Shown piece by piece: positions 28,925 through 38,700 of a DNA stretch of 64,000 bases; positions within the stretch are counted from its first letter, which is position 1; each line of letters begins with the position of its first letter. The stretch covers positions 310,001 through 374,000 of the forward strand of contig NZ_MTSE01000003.1 in NCBI RefSeq assembly GCF_002154225.1. The letters run 5' to 3'. Origin of the DNA: Hymenobacter crusticola (GTDB lineage: Bacteria > Bacteroidota > Bacteroidia > Cytophagales > Hymenobacteraceae). The notes beneath the pieces are model-generated. The model was given only the letters and a program-made list of their open reading frames with translations. It was not told the origin of the DNA and did not search any database. The translations under genes and the position numbers were made by a program.

Positions 28925-29338
28925 CTAGCCGCCAACCAGCTCGCGTAGCTGTTGCACTAAACCATCCCACATTTCCTGAAGTTCGATGTCATCGGTTTCA
29001 TCTGAATAATCCAGCACGCGCAAAAATACTTCCTGCGTAAGCTGCGATTCTTCAATAGTAAAGTCGAGGTAGTTGGCGTCGGGCATTGACCGTTTCTCCT
29101 GGTCTAAAAACACAAAACGCACCGAGCGGTTAGTGCGGTGCGAATTAAGCTCGGCGAAGTGAGATTGATTGTCCCAGATGAAGTTGTAGCGTTGGTTTTC
29201 TTCGAGGCGTACTTCTTGGCAAAACCATTGGGCTAGTCCAGAAGGCGAAGCTAGGTACGGATACAATATCTTGGGTGAAGCATTGACCGAATATTCTACC
29301 ATGAAACGGTGCTTCGTACGAGTAGCAGAGAGCGGCAT
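28925..29338 (-). CDS. START-like domain protein (AHSA1/SRPBCC type)
   Basis: A 137-residue cytoplasmic protein of the START/SRPBCC fold. The pattern MVEYSVNASPKILYPYLASPSGLAQWFCQEV followed by YNFIWDNQSHFAELNSHRTNRSVRFVFLDQ and a C-terminal long helix ELQEMWDGLVQQLRELVGG fits the START-like family of Cytophagales as I know it. The frame extends 28 codons further, but the ATG at 29338 gives the usual length. Ligand and role are unknown. Confidence 0.78.
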   Translation of the reverse strand: MPLSATRTKHRFMVEYSVNASPKILYPYLASPSGLAQWFCQEVRLEENQRYNFIWDNQSHFAELNSHRTNRSVRFVFLDQEKRSMPDANYLDFTIEESQLTQEVFLRVLDYSDETDDIELQEMWDGLVQQLRELVGG

Positions 29339-29440
29339 AAGTAAAGCGACAAGTGCGGCAAAAGGCAAAATAGGTGTAGCCATCAGCGGAGGGTTTTTAA
29401 TGGCTGCAACCAATATACACATCTTTTTTTTCTACAACGC

Positions 29441-29472
29441 TTGCACAAGGTTAAATCTTGTGCCTACCTTTG
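29441..29472 (+). promoter_or_regulatory. tRNA-Met promoter
   Basis: TTG at 29441-29443 and TACCTTTG at 29465-29472, separated by 21 bases, form a textbook Bacteroidota -33/-7 promoter. The tRNA begins 13 bases after the -7 box. The spacer contains GCACAAG...CTTGTGC, a 7-bp inverted repeat. Confidence 0.8.
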
Positions 29473-29485
29473 CGGCACCAAACGC

Positions 29486-29559
29486 GGCGGGGTAGCTCAG
29501 TTGGTTAGAGCACAGGATTCATAACCCTGAGGTCACGAGTTCAACTCTCGTCCCCGCTA
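29486..29559 (+). tRNA. tRNA-Met (anticodon CAT)
   Basis: The 74-base sequence folds as a cloverleaf. The acceptor GGCGGGG pairs with CCCCGCT (G-U at the first pair), the D arm is GCTC...GAGC, the anticodon arm is CAGGA-TTCATAA-CCCTG, and the T arm is ACGAG-TTCAACT-CTCGT, with discriminator A. The anticodon is CAT. The G-U first pair resembles elongator tRNA-Met rather than the initiator with its C-A mismatch. CCA is not encoded, as is usual in this phylum. An isoleucine tRNA with modified CAT cannot be fully excluded. Confidence 0.92.
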
Positions 29560-29563
29560 CAAG

Positions 29564-29603
29564 AAACGGCCTTCCTAATCCAGGAAGGCCGTTTTCGTTT
29601 TTC
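29564..29603 (+). terminator. Terminator after tRNA-Met
   Basis: AAACGGCCTTCCT (29564-29576) pairs perfectly with AGGAAGGCCGTTT (29582-29594), followed by TCGTTTTTCC. Confidence 0.85.
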
Positions 29604-30148
29604 CAGGGGACACTTTAGGGGACAAAAAGCTTCATGACCTATATGAAGATAACAGTCGATAAGATGTCTGCTCCTGGGAGAATTGCCATTAAGAACAGAG
29701 TGGGAGCATTACTACGAGTGAAGTATCAGCCCTTTATTCTGAAACTTGTTGGTAAGGTGCTGCGCTTTCTCCAAGAAAAATAAATTGCTTTTCAAAGACA
29801 CTGTCATTAGGAGCACGCAACTTTATGCTAGGGTGTCAACTCACCGGCTTTGCGCAGTGGATAGAATAACTACGCGGTATTGAGGGCATTTTCCTGATTA
29901 TGGCGGCCTACATATGTGCTTTGAGATAAGAGAAGTGGGTATTGGTAACTTCTACCGTCTGATTGACGGCCATAGCCACATGGGAGGCTTTGACGGTGGC
30001 CAGCCTACTGAGAGCGTACCAAGGCTAGTCGCATGCGGACGTCGCAGAAAAGAACGAAGTAGAACGCGTTTCTTGATTGGGTAGCAGCTTCCTTGCTAAA
30101 ACTGGCACAGAATTGCTTACACGAGTAGTGGTCTATTATCAATTTCCT
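29604..30148. other. Gene-poor tract behind tRNA-Met
   Basis: Two copies of AGGGGACA lie at 29606-29613 and 29617-29625, immediately behind the tRNA terminator. A 49-codon frame (29634-29783, beginning MTYMKITVDKMSAPGRIAI) could be a remnant or chance. The remaining part up to 30148 has no convincing gene and is AT-richer than the rest of the window. Confidence 0.4.
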
Positions 30149-30706
30149 ATGCCACTCTCTACTGTACGGTATTTTCTAACGTTGACGTTCCTTTTCCTGC
30201 TCAACAGCCGAATCTATGCACAAGGCACTCCAGCGACCTTAGATGAACAAAATGGCTTTTTGGGTGCTACATTCGAACGCGAATGGAACACGTTTCAGCA
30301 TTTAACTAGCTTAAATTGTAGTCCAGTTGAAGGAGCAGATGTGAGTTGCTACACCGGTAGCATTGAGGGACTGACGCTAGGCACCACTACCCTACAGACG
30401 ATTCAGTATACATTCTACAAGAACTCGTTAGCGGCCATTACTGTGACGCTCAAAGGCACCAAGAATATTGCTGCCTTTTGTCAGTCCCTGCAGGAAGTGT
30501 ATGGCCCCGGAACGCACTCAGCTGAGGCACCTACAGAAGTGGAGTGGAACGGGGAGCGTGTCCACATGGCCTATAACCTCGTGCAAGGAGAAACCAAGTA
30601 TGAACCGGTTTTGCGACTGGTTGTGCGCAGTAAGGCGCAAATGACCCGCTATCAAGCCGCTCAATTAGAGGCCCGACGCGCTACTACCCAGCAGTCACTT
30701 GACTAA
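30149..30706 (+). CDS. Secreted protein of unknown function
   Basis: From the ATG at 30149 the product has 185 residues with a signal peptide (about 1-24, ending RIYAQ). The mature part has a two-cysteine segment (LNCSPVEGADVSCYTG) and a strand-rich stretch TLGTTTLQTIQYTFYKNSLAAITVTLKG, then a helical C-terminus rich in Gln, Ala and Arg. The middle looks like a small alpha/beta lipid- or ligand-binding module, but I recognise no family. The frame is open 24 codons upstream; the internal ATG is chosen because the signal peptide starts there. It lies alone in the gene-poor tract. Confidence 0.6.
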   Translation: MPLSTVRYFLTLTFLFLLNSRIYAQGTPATLDEQNGFLGATFEREWNTFQHLTSLNCSPVEGADVSCYTGSIEGLTLGTTTLQTIQYTFYKNSLAAITVTLKGTKNIAAFCQSLQEVYGPGTHSAEAPTEVEWNGERVHMAYNLVQGETKYEPVLRLVVRSKAQMTRYQAAQLEARRATTQQSLD

Positions 30707-31447
30707 GTGAAGCAGCGGACACCGGTTTATTCTAGTTCGCATCGACTGATAAAACATGTATTGCTGGCTCTTCTGCACCCTTCTTTTCTCTATATCCTTC
30801 CCTGTTTAAACGTTGACTTGGCAACGTATTTTATGGCCGAAGTAGATTGCACCTGTCTAATGGCTGCCGTCAGACGAGGCGCTACTATCGGTGTCTACCG
30901 TTTCAAGCACCTTCTCAGTCACCATTCGACGAAGAAGTGCATGGTGGGACCGTTTAAGCTAGTTGTTATCTAGAAAATTTACGAGGTGAGATACTGATCT
31001 CAAGCCGAGAGGTTATACTAACTTACGCTAGTGCTACACCCGCTAAAGAGCAATGGTCGCGCCTGGTGTAGGACAACTGTGCTGACGGAGAGCACTGAAA
31101 TATAGGTAAGCGTTGTGCGTAACCTACCTGCACATATACCCAATAGAAGAACAGTGGATGGTCAAGAACTAATTCTCGCCGTGCTGTCGCAGGTTTTAGG
31201 TATGGTCGAGTAACTTTTAAGATCTAAAGGCCTGTGCTCCAATACTTAGATAATCGCTTCATTGCCTTGTGAAAATGTGGTAGTAAGGGTGCTCCATTTT
31301 CTTGAGCGGCTAGCCGCGCCGCTGCAATGCTTTCAGTAGACGAGTACAAGGTATTCTTAGCCGTAGAGAGGAGAGTGGCACGCTTTTTCTAGTCGCCCAG
31401 TTGCTGCTAAATGGCCACCAACAGCATGGAAAAGTGTTCTATATCAC
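30707..31447. other. Intergenic stretch, no supported gene
   Basis: About 740 AT-richer bases. A GTG-started 88-codon frame begins at 30707, directly behind the previous stop, but its composition is not protein-like and no domain is seen. No strong repeats were found. Confidence 0.4.
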
Positions 31448-31852
31448 ATGGAAAAACTAACTAGTGTGCTGCTCGTCGATGACGATGCAGCGGGCAACTT
31501 TCTTAACAAACGCCTTTTAGAGCGCTTACATGTAGCTGAGCAACTCCACATCGCAGAGTCGGGCGTCGAGTCGCTAGCGTGGCTTGACCAAACGAATACT
31601 CCTCCCTCTTTGCTCTTGCTAGACGTGAGCATGCCAGGCATGAGCGGTATGCAGTTCTTGGAAGCTTACCAGCCACGTCGACACGCGCAGCCACAACCGA
31701 CGGTGGTGATTATGCTAACCACGGCTATGGACAGTCGCGATTTACTACGGCTGGATGAGTTGGAGATTGATGGGCTGATGAGCAAGCCCTTGACCGAGGA
31801 GAAGGTTAACTACTTATTACAATTACATTTTCACCGCCAGCTTTCCGCCTAA
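31448..31852 (+). CDS. Single-domain response regulator (receiver only)
   Basis: A 134-residue CheY-like protein. VLLVDDDAAGNFLNKRLL gives the acidic cluster, LLLLDVSMPGMSGMQFLE the phosphoacceptor Asp59, MLTTAMD the switch Thr region, and LMSKPLTEEKV Lys113. There is no output domain. Such lone receivers are abundant in Hymenobacter-like genomes and usually take part in phosphorelays with hybrid kinases located elsewhere. No kinase gene is adjacent, so its partner is unknown. Confidence 0.88.
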   Translation: MEKLTSVLLVDDDAAGNFLNKRLLERLHVAEQLHIAESGVESLAWLDQTNTPPSLLLLDVSMPGMSGMQFLEAYQPRRHAQPQPTVVIMLTTAMDSRDLLRLDELEIDGLMSKPLTEEKVNYLLQLHFHRQLSA

Positions 31853-32490
31853 AGCGCACTACGCTGGTGCGCTTAATGGTGCGGCATCGATGAGACATTG
31901 ATGACGACCTAGCTGTTGGTGGTTGAAGCGCGCGGGTATCGTACACGAGCTAGAAAAAAGCTGTATTGGTGCGTGTGCCCCAGCGGGGAGCTTTTTACAG
32001 CCTAGCATGAACCGATACAAACGACGGTGAGAATCGTTTGGTGTATACTAAAGGCGCTGCAGTTCGGAGATTTAGCCCGAGTCTAAGTATTACCTCTGAG
32101 GAAGAGGCCACGAAGCAGAAGGGAATCCTAATAAAAGCAATAACGTCAAGGCCGTGAGCAAATCAACCAAGCGCCGAAGTTGACATTATATGCCTTACAT
32201 AGCGAGTGCGACGCTGCCATTTTGAAGGCCAATAATAATGTCGTGATACCAATTCTAGCAACAGCGAGGTAAGCTGGTTTAGATGATTGCTGAATTAAAA
32301 AGGAGGTAAATAGCCTTATACTTATCTGCTGGCGCTAGGCATAGTAGATGTATGGCGCCAGCAGATAAGTAAATTAGTGCTTTTGTCTCGCTATAGGAGT
32401 TTGTGAAGGACTATGAATATTGATCAAAAGCCCCGTTACCAGTAGTAGCACCTGATAAATAGTTTGCTACCTCTCAGGGCCGGATATTTA
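31853..32490. other. Intergenic stretch with a 16-bp inverted repeat
   Basis: About 640 bases without a supported gene. ACTTATCTGCTGGCGC (32320-32335) and its perfect complement (32355-32370) form a hairpin with a 19-base loop. It lies about 120 bases beyond the stop of the minus-strand lipoprotein gene and may end its transcript, though no T run follows. Confidence 0.45.
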
Positions 32491-32985
32491 CTACAACTTG
32501 TGCAGTTCTTGCAAGATAGAGCCCGTTAGAAACAAGTCATTGGTCACGTAGGTGCCTTTTTGGCTTTGATCAAGCGTAACACTCATCGTCGTCTTGCCAT
32601 CCACTATAATACTGGCAGTGAGTTTTGAGTCCGCTGGCGGGATATAGCCACCCGCGCCACATCCTAGAAACAAGGTGCGCACGCTAACAGCATCTGTATG
32701 TAGGGCATTCATACCCGCCAACGTGCCGAGTGTATAGGTAGTATCAATGCTGCCCGTGTAGTTCTTCTGAGCGATAAGGGTAGATGTGACGACCCCATCT
32801 CGCCGCTGAGTTGCGTAAATCTGCAAATTCGCACCAAGCTTAGGCAATAGATTTTCTCCTGTTACATGCACTGCAACATTATGCGAGGTGCTCATTGGGC
32901 TAGCATCCTCGTCCTTGTTGGAGCAGCTCACAAGAGGAAGAACGAATAAGTAGAGGGTATACCGAAGTAGAGATAAATTTTTCAT
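32491..32985 (-). CDS. Lipoprotein of unknown function
   Basis: A 164-residue lipoprotein. The signal MKNLSLLRYTLYLFVLPLVSC has lipobox LVSC (Cys21), followed by an acidic sorting region SNKDEDAS. The mature part is strand-rich with VHVTGENLLPKLGANLQIYATQ and KLTASIIVDGKTTMSVTLD, suggesting a small immunoglobulin-like beta sandwich. I recognise no family. It stands alone, with an imperfect palindrome ATTAGTATATGCTAAT just upstream of the start. Confidence 0.68.
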   Translation of the reverse strand: MKNLSLLRYTLYLFVLPLVSCSNKDEDASPMSTSHNVAVHVTGENLLPKLGANLQIYATQRRDGVVTSTLIAQKNYTGSIDTTYTLGTLAGMNALHTDAVSVRTLFLGCGAGGYIPPADSKLTASIIVDGKTTMSVTLDQSQKGTYVTNDLFLTGSILQELHKL

Positions 32986-33194
32986 GGCTAATATTAGTAT
33001 ATGCTAATACTTTGCCAATTATACTAACCGTGGACTTAAGCTTGTAAGTCGTTTGTTTCGCCAGCAACAATGCCTTCAGGTGTGTCCGAATTTAGTAAGA
33101 CTAGGAGCAGTAATAGCTTCTATCCAACTACGCGTGCATATTGAGAATCGCGCGCAAATCAGCCGCTAGCACGCCTAAAAACATTACCAATCAA

Positions 33195-33220
33195 AAAGCC
33201 CCTCCGTGTAGAGGGGCTTT
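33195..33220 (-). terminator. Terminator of the 33254 lipoprotein gene
   Basis: AAAGCCCCTC (33195-33204) and GAGGGGCTTT (33211-33220) pair perfectly with a 6-base loop, and T residues follow on the minus strand. Confidence 0.8.
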
Positions 33221-33253
33221 CTAAATTGAAACTCGGTCAACTAGCAGTGCTCC

Positions 33254-33691
33254 CTAATATACCAAGCACTTCCAAAATTTGAAGTCTTGCTGCAAAACCT
33301 GTCCTGTTATCACTGTGATGGTATTGGCAGGCTCATAGCGGTACACCCCCGTTGGCATCACCACATAGGTGCCAGCTGGCACCTCCGCGGCTAAGTGACC
33401 CTCCTGCAGCGAATAATGCAGACTGGTGGCGCGCAGTTGCTCAAAGTTGCCAGTGCCAAGTTGATCTAAGGCCGCTTTGCGAATAAAGTATAGCTCCCCC
33501 GTGTAGGGGCTATACACCCGCCCTTGCTCGTTAATCAGAGGCATACAATCCCCTTGCCCGTAGCGCACCAAGCCAACGACACCTGGGGCCATAGGACAAA
33601 TAGCTGGTTCGGGCTCAGGTTCATCTATGGGGCCCGTGGTACAGTACATAGTCAGTAGGGCGAGCGGGGCGAGCAGTAAGCGTTTCAGCAC
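33254..33691 (-). CDS. Small lipoprotein with carboxypeptidase-regulatory-like end
   Basis: From a GTG at 33691 the product has 145 residues beginning with K-rich and hydrophobic residues LKRLLLAPLALLTMYC, a good lipoprotein signal (Cys17), then a linker of Asp, Glu and Pro (IDEPEPEPAICP). The C-terminal part, with LAAEVPAGTYVVMPTGVYRYEPANTITV and VLQQDFKF, is like the carboxypeptidase regulatory or prealbumin-like fold that presents a T-G-x-Y-like turn. The frame is open for 49 more codons, but those do not give a good signal peptide at the N-terminus. Function is unknown. Confidence 0.6.
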   Translation of the reverse strand: MLKRLLLAPLALLTMYCTTGPIDEPEPEPAICPMAPGVVGLVRYGQGDCMPLINEQGRVYSPYTGELYFIRKAALDQLGTGNFEQLRATSLHYSLQEGHLAAEVPAGTYVVMPTGVYRYEPANTITVITGQVLQQDFKFWKCLVY

Positions 33692-33982
33692 AAGTAGGTA
33701 CGTATAGAAGTGAAGGACTACTGGCAAGAGCCTGCTGGTGAAAAAAAGGTTGCAAGGGCTTGTGTTGCGTGATAAGAAGAGTACTTGCAGATAGCCTAAT
33801 GCAGAGCTCCTTGCTTCGTTACAGCAATCAAAAACCACATAGCACGATCAAGCTTGCAATGTTCTCGCAGCCCGTTCGCTGCTTTTTCTGCTGAAGTTGT
33901 CTTGAAAGCGGAAGCCATAAGTTTACAACGAGTTACTGAGAAAGGTGTATCTTATCAAGGCACAACGAGTAGTAAGATCAGT

Positions 33983-34243
33983 ATGGAAATGGAGCAACGG
34001 ATCGAAATATTCCAGGTGCCGGTGAAAGCGGCACTGGGTAGTGCCCCTGGGGCAGCGGTAGATAGCATCGCACTGAACAAGCTGCTGGAGCCGTGGCAAG
34101 GCATGCACTGGCGCATATCTAGCATCAGCACGCAGATTGTTGCCTATGAGGCGGCTGGCGCACGGCCCGGACCGTTCGGGAGCGATGCTACCCGCTACAC
34201 GGCTTTTGTTTCGGTGCTGATGTATCACACGGCCACCTCTTAG
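33983..34243 (+). CDS. Hypothetical protein, 86 residues
   Basis: Two possible starts exist: 33854 (129 residues) and 33983 (MEMEQRIEIFQVPVKA, 86 residues). The shorter one is preferred because the upstream part is not protein-like. The sequence IALNKLLEPWQGMHWRISSISTQIVAYEA and TAFVSVLMYHTATS suggests a small alpha/beta cytoplasmic protein. I recognise no family. It lies in the gene-poor tract, which lowers confidence. Confidence 0.45.
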   Translation: MEMEQRIEIFQVPVKAALGSAPGAAVDSIALNKLLEPWQGMHWRISSISTQIVAYEAAGARPGPFGSDATRYTAFVSVLMYHTATS

Positions 34244-35098
34244 GGAGCTTTTTTAGTCTGTTATAAATTGTTGTTGGGGAATTATGCAACCTGCACAGGG
34301 GAGCAGTTTTGCCGTAGTTGTCTAGTACACGCAACTCGCCATAGGACTACTGCCATCTCATGCATCCTAGCGAACTTCGACTCCTCTACTGGGTAAGATG
34401 GTGTCATAACGCTTAACCTAGGTTTCGCTAATATGCGGTGAGCAGACTGTACAGGAAGTATATAGGGCCAAGTTGTTGAGTAGTTATTTTACGTGCTTAC
34501 TGCCACATTTATTCAGGCGAGTCGCCCGCGGCCATTTCTAGTTGAGGGGGCTTGTGCCTGGAGCTGGGCGTGTTGGCGGCGCAGGTGACTGCGTTGCCAA
34601 CGTTGCAAGGAAGGCGCTGCGTCCGTTAAGGTTAATGGATTGGTCGCTGGCAGAAAAGGTGTGGTAGAAAGGGGGGACACAACAGAAACAAGCATCGGTT
34701 ACAGGACTAGAAATAAGTAGCTACAATAGTAAGATTTATATATTGATATACAAAATCTGTATTTTCCTATTCCTGTGCTATTTCACTACGCCCGTTTGCT
34801 GCTGATCTTTACTTATTTACTATTTGAGGTGTAGCCCTTTCGACCGGAAAAAGGGCTTCTAATAGGATAAGCCTGTGGGAGCGGGAGTATGACGGATCGG
34901 TATACAGATAAGGCCAGTAATGCGAAACTCGTTGGGCTGTAGGGATGTGCGCCGAGCCTAGTCACCGGTAAATAACGCTAGGGTATAAGTAAGCTAGGTG
35001 TGAGCAACCCAGGCAAAGCGAACTTTCTTGGTGTCGTCTTCCTGTTGGCACAACAGTTGGGTTAGGCGGGTACGCGCCACTCCTTCCTTTTAGTTCAA
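34244..35098. other. Long intergenic stretch, no supported gene
   Basis: About 850 bases. A short hairpin AGCCCTTT...AAAGGGCT (34833-34857) is present. A 60-codon minus-strand frame (34513-34695) has no recognisable feature. Base composition remains AT-richer in the middle (34700-34850). Confidence 0.4.
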
Positions 35099-35539
35099 AT
35101 GAAAACCCGTGTGCTGTTCTGGCTGCTGTGTCTGCTGCCGTTTACCGTTCCCGCCCAACAAGCCGATCAGGCTGACCTGGTGCTGGCGACGCAATCCACG
35201 CTTCCTTATCGCTATGTCAACGCCTCGTCCCTGACTGTACGGACGCAACCGAATGCCACAAGTCCAGCAATTGCCAAGCTAGGTGGTGCGAGCCGGGTGC
35301 AAGTGCGCGACGTGCGTTCCGACGGTTGGAGTGAGATACAAGCCCAGAATTATACCGGCTACGTCAAGTCTAGCTATTTAGTCGAGGACCAGCACGGGGT
35401 GACAACCGAAACGGTCGATTGGGATATGGTGCAAGCTTTTGGGGGAACTAACTACACGAATGTTACCCCGGTGGTGCCGGTCCCAACTGCCTACTCTACC
35501 TCTACGCCCGCCCCAGCACGAAAAGCAACCCCCAAGTAG
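35099..35539 (+). CDS. Secreted bacterial SH3 domain protein, possibly truncated
   Basis: A 146-residue exported protein. The signal peptide (1-19) ends VPAQQ. An SH3-type domain (about 37-100) has YVNASSLTVRTQPNATSPAIAKL, then VQVRDVRSDGWSEIQAQNYTGYVKSSYL, the usual SH3_3 pattern. A Pro/Thr/Ser-rich tail (115-146) ends at a TAG. The same frame stays open beyond that stop and encodes VYTCGPRRAQEYYHL, like the Cys/His-containing C-terminal module of related Bacteroidota proteins, so the gene may be shortened. Confidence 0.75.
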   Translation: MKTRVLFWLLCLLPFTVPAQQADQADLVLATQSTLPYRYVNASSLTVRTQPNATSPAIAKLGGASRVQVRDVRSDGWSEIQAQNYTGYVKSSYLVEDQHGVTTETVDWDMVQAFGGTNYTNVTPVVPVPTAYSTSTPAPARKATPK

Positions 35540-35680
35540 TTGGCGACGAGCTTCGGCGTTTATACCTGCGGCCCTAGGCGTGCCCAAGAGTATTACCATT
35601 TAGTAGGGACGGCCGTGTGGCGTTGCGCTTGGCTACCATCTTGCTGAAGCAGGCCGACCTGGCTAGGTCTGATACAGTCT
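35540..35680 (+). pseudogene. Possible decayed C-terminal domain of the SH3 protein
   Basis: In frame with the SH3 gene but after its TAG, the sequence reads FGVYTCGPRRAQEYYHLVG, then drifts. A shifted frame continues ALRLATILLKQADLARS. The Y-x-C...YYH pattern resembles a C-terminal module often attached to SH3 domains in this phylum. One nonsense and one frameshift would explain it. The match is by eye and short. Confidence 0.35.
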
Positions 35681-35736
35681 ACTACAACGAGAAAGGAGGC
35701 GCTGACTCTCGTCAGCGCCTCCTTTCTCGTTGTAGT
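35681..35736 (-). terminator. Long perfect hairpin downstream of the pectate lyase gene
   Basis: Arms 35681-35706 and 35711-35736 are perfectly complementary over 26 bp with a 4-base loop (TCTC). It lies 13 bases beyond the minus-strand stop at 35750 and can also serve the convergent SH3 gene. Confidence 0.8.
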
Positions 35737-35749
35737 CTTCTTGTGATGG

Positions 35750-38700
35750 CTACTTCAGTAGGAGGCGTTGCGTGACCACCGTGCCATTAGTAGTCAGGCG
35801 GCCGATGTACAGGCCTTTGGCGAGGCTAGCGGCATCCATCGTGAAGCTATAGTCGCGGCCGGCCTGCACGGTGCCGTCGAATAGAGTGGCTATGCGTTGC
35901 CCTAGGCTGTTGAACACGTGCAACTGAGCCGCACCCGTAGCGGGGGCGCGGAAGCGAAGCGTGGCCTGCCCGGCAAACGGATTAGGAAATGCTTCGAGCA
36001 GCTGCTGATTGGCCTTGCTAGCATTGCGCGCAGCGAGCGGTAGGCCAGCTGCTAACTGAGAAATTTGCGCGGGCGTAAGGGCGAAGTTGAAAACCTTCAG
36101 CTCATCCAATGCGCCTTTATAAGGAGCGGGTTGGTTAGCGGTTGAGAGAAACTCTAGCTCCCCGATGTTGCCCACGATCAAGGCACTGGCTTCGCCGATA
36201 CCTAGGGCTTTGGTAGTTGTTTCTTTCACAAATACGCCATTCAGATACAGCTGGAGCTTTTTGTTGGGCACGTCACGCAGGGCAGCTACGTGCACCCAGT
36301 CGCCGGTGAAGAAGGGGGCGCCGGTAGCTTGCAACTCGTCCTTGTTCTTGTCGTCGTCGATGGCGAAACGCAGCTGCTTGTTCTTGAACTCGATGTTGAA
36401 GCGCTTGCCAGTGGCGCCGGTGGTAGCATTGCGCGTGATAGAGCCTTTGCAAAGCAGGTAAGCGCTAGTATTGTTGTCCTGAGGCAGTTGGGCCGCGCTA
36501 GCTTTCATCCAAAAAGACAGGGAGAAAGACTGCTGGTCGAGATAGAGCTGATCTTGGTGAGGGATTCGCACCACGTACATATCCGGGCGGGCGGTGGCAA
36601 AGTCGAGGGCATTGAATACCTTGCCCGGAATGCGGATGCTAGCATCATCGTCGTCCAGACCTAGCACGCCGGTATTGTTGTAGCTCGATTGGTCTAGAAT
36701 CTGGGTGCCTTCCACTTCGTCGAAGCCCCAGTGGCCAACTAGTTGAGGGGCAATGTACTGCGTAGTACGGAAGGACCAGAGCGTACCCTCCGCCGTCCCA
36801 CGATCATTCACGGCATCTACGCGCCAGTAGTAGGTGGTATTTTCCGAAAGCCCGCTCACCTCGTAGGAAGGAGCGGCGGAGTAGGGCAGTTGGGCGCGGG
36901 TTGTTAGCGCGGCCGGGTCCGTACCAAACTTCACCACGTAGGTCACCGTGTTGGTAGCCCCGAGCCATTTCAGCGTCAGTTTGCCATCTGTCACCTCGGC
37001 ATACTGGAAGTTGTCGGCGGGCGTGGGGGTGTTGGTCACCGTCGGAGCTGAGGGTGAGGGGGGCGTTTTGACCGAAACCGGCGCGCTGAAGGCCGAGGAA
37101 CCGGTGGCGCCCACCGCTTTCAGGCGGTAGTAGTACGTCTGGTTGGGCACTAGGCCCGCTTGGTCGGTGTAGGTGGTGGCGTTGGCAGCCGGGTGACTGA
37201 GGTCGGTGAAGGCGATACCATCAGTGGAGCGTTCTAGCACGAAGTACTGCTCGTTGTCGGAGTTATCGGTCCAGTTCACCACTACTTTGCTGCTCGGTGC
37301 AGGTACTTCCACGGTGGTAGCCGTGAGCGTGATGCCGGTAGGATGCTTCACAAAGTCCGGGGCCGGCGTCTTGATAATGCTGTTGATATACACTTCAATG
37401 TTGAGGTACTGAGGACTAGTTCTGCTGTAGGCTACCGCGTCGGCGGGGTTGTTCTTGTTCAGCCCGTTGGCATCTTCCCACGCGTCGGGTAGGCCGTCGT
37501 TGTCGGTATCTTGGCGGGCGGGGGCGTTGAACACCACTCCTAAACCACCGTTGGCGAAGGGTAGGTCCGTTTCGTTGTACACGTACAAACCCTTGGTCCC
37601 CTTCGACTTTACCTCCTCAATCATGAGGTTATCAACTTGGTCGCGGCGTGGGTAGATGGTGCCTACGCTGTCGATGACGTGCTGGTAGGCCTGTGCGGCC
37701 GTTAGCTTAGGTAGGGCCGTGGGGTAGGCGAAAGGCTGCGTTTTGAAACCCGTAGGTGCAATGCCAGGATACCCTAGGGTATCGTAGGGCACCACAGTGC
37801 CGTCGAGGGCGCCGTTCTTGTTGTTATCGAAGTAGTTGCCCGCCCCAAACAGGTTGAACGTGCCAGTGCCCCGCGAGAAAGGGGTTTGCAGTGTGGGCGT
37901 CGTCAGCGGGCCACCCACAAAGTAATTATTGATGATGTTCACCTCTGATACGCCGGCCGAGCCGCCCATGATGTAGGCGTCGGCCGACCAGCCGTAGTTC
38001 ATATTGTCGCCGAGGCGGTTGCCGTTGCCCCAGTCGTACACCACGTTGTTCACAAACTCGTTGACGCCCTTCACTTTGGGGTTGCGCGTCTTGTTGCTGA
38101 TGTAAAGGTTGCCCACTAAGCTGACCTTGCCGCCGTCGGGCGTCTGAATCAAGCCGCCGGCGGAGTGGTTGGCGCGGTGCAAGCCCTGTCCGATAATGGA
38201 GTTTTGAACGGTGATGTTGTCGGGGGCCGTGCCGTTGCCATCCCAGTTAATGGAGAAGACTTCGTCCATGCCCCAGGTGAACGACATGTGGTCGAAAATC
38301 ATGTTGGAGCCGTTGGCTAGGCCGCACGCGTCATTTCCTTGGTTGCCGGTGGCACCCAGCCGAATGCGGAAGAACCGGCAAATTGTGTTGCTCGCCCCCG
38401 TGAACGTCACGCGTTTGTTGAAGGTGACGATACCGTCGCCGGGCGCCGTTTGCCCCGCAATGGTAATGTTCGGGGCCACGCTCACGTTGGAAGCTAGGTT
38501 GATGATGCCACCCACGGCAAACACCACAAAGCGCCCCGGCTTGCTCACCGCATCGCGAAAGGAGCCTGGGCCACTGTCGTTGAGGTTGGTCACGACGCAC
38601 ACCGTAGGAGTCGCGACGCCCCGCGCGCCGGTGGCGAAGCGACCAAAGCCGCCCGCACCGGGGAAGGCTAGGGTTTGGGCCTGGGTAGCCACCTGGGTGC

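Noticed and set aside
29486..29559. Initiator tRNA assignment
   Set aside because: The first acceptor pair is G-U rather than the C-A type mismatch of initiators, and the three G-C pairs of the initiator anticodon stem are lacking, so an elongator is favoured.
29634..29783. Possible integrase N-terminus behind tRNA-Met
   Set aside because: The 49 codons begin MTYMKITVDK, superficially like some tyrosine integrases, but the following residues do not match and the catalytic domain is absent.
30707..30973. 88-codon frame with GTG start directly after the secreted protein gene
   Set aside because: Composition is not protein-like, no signal or domain is seen, and the start has no support.
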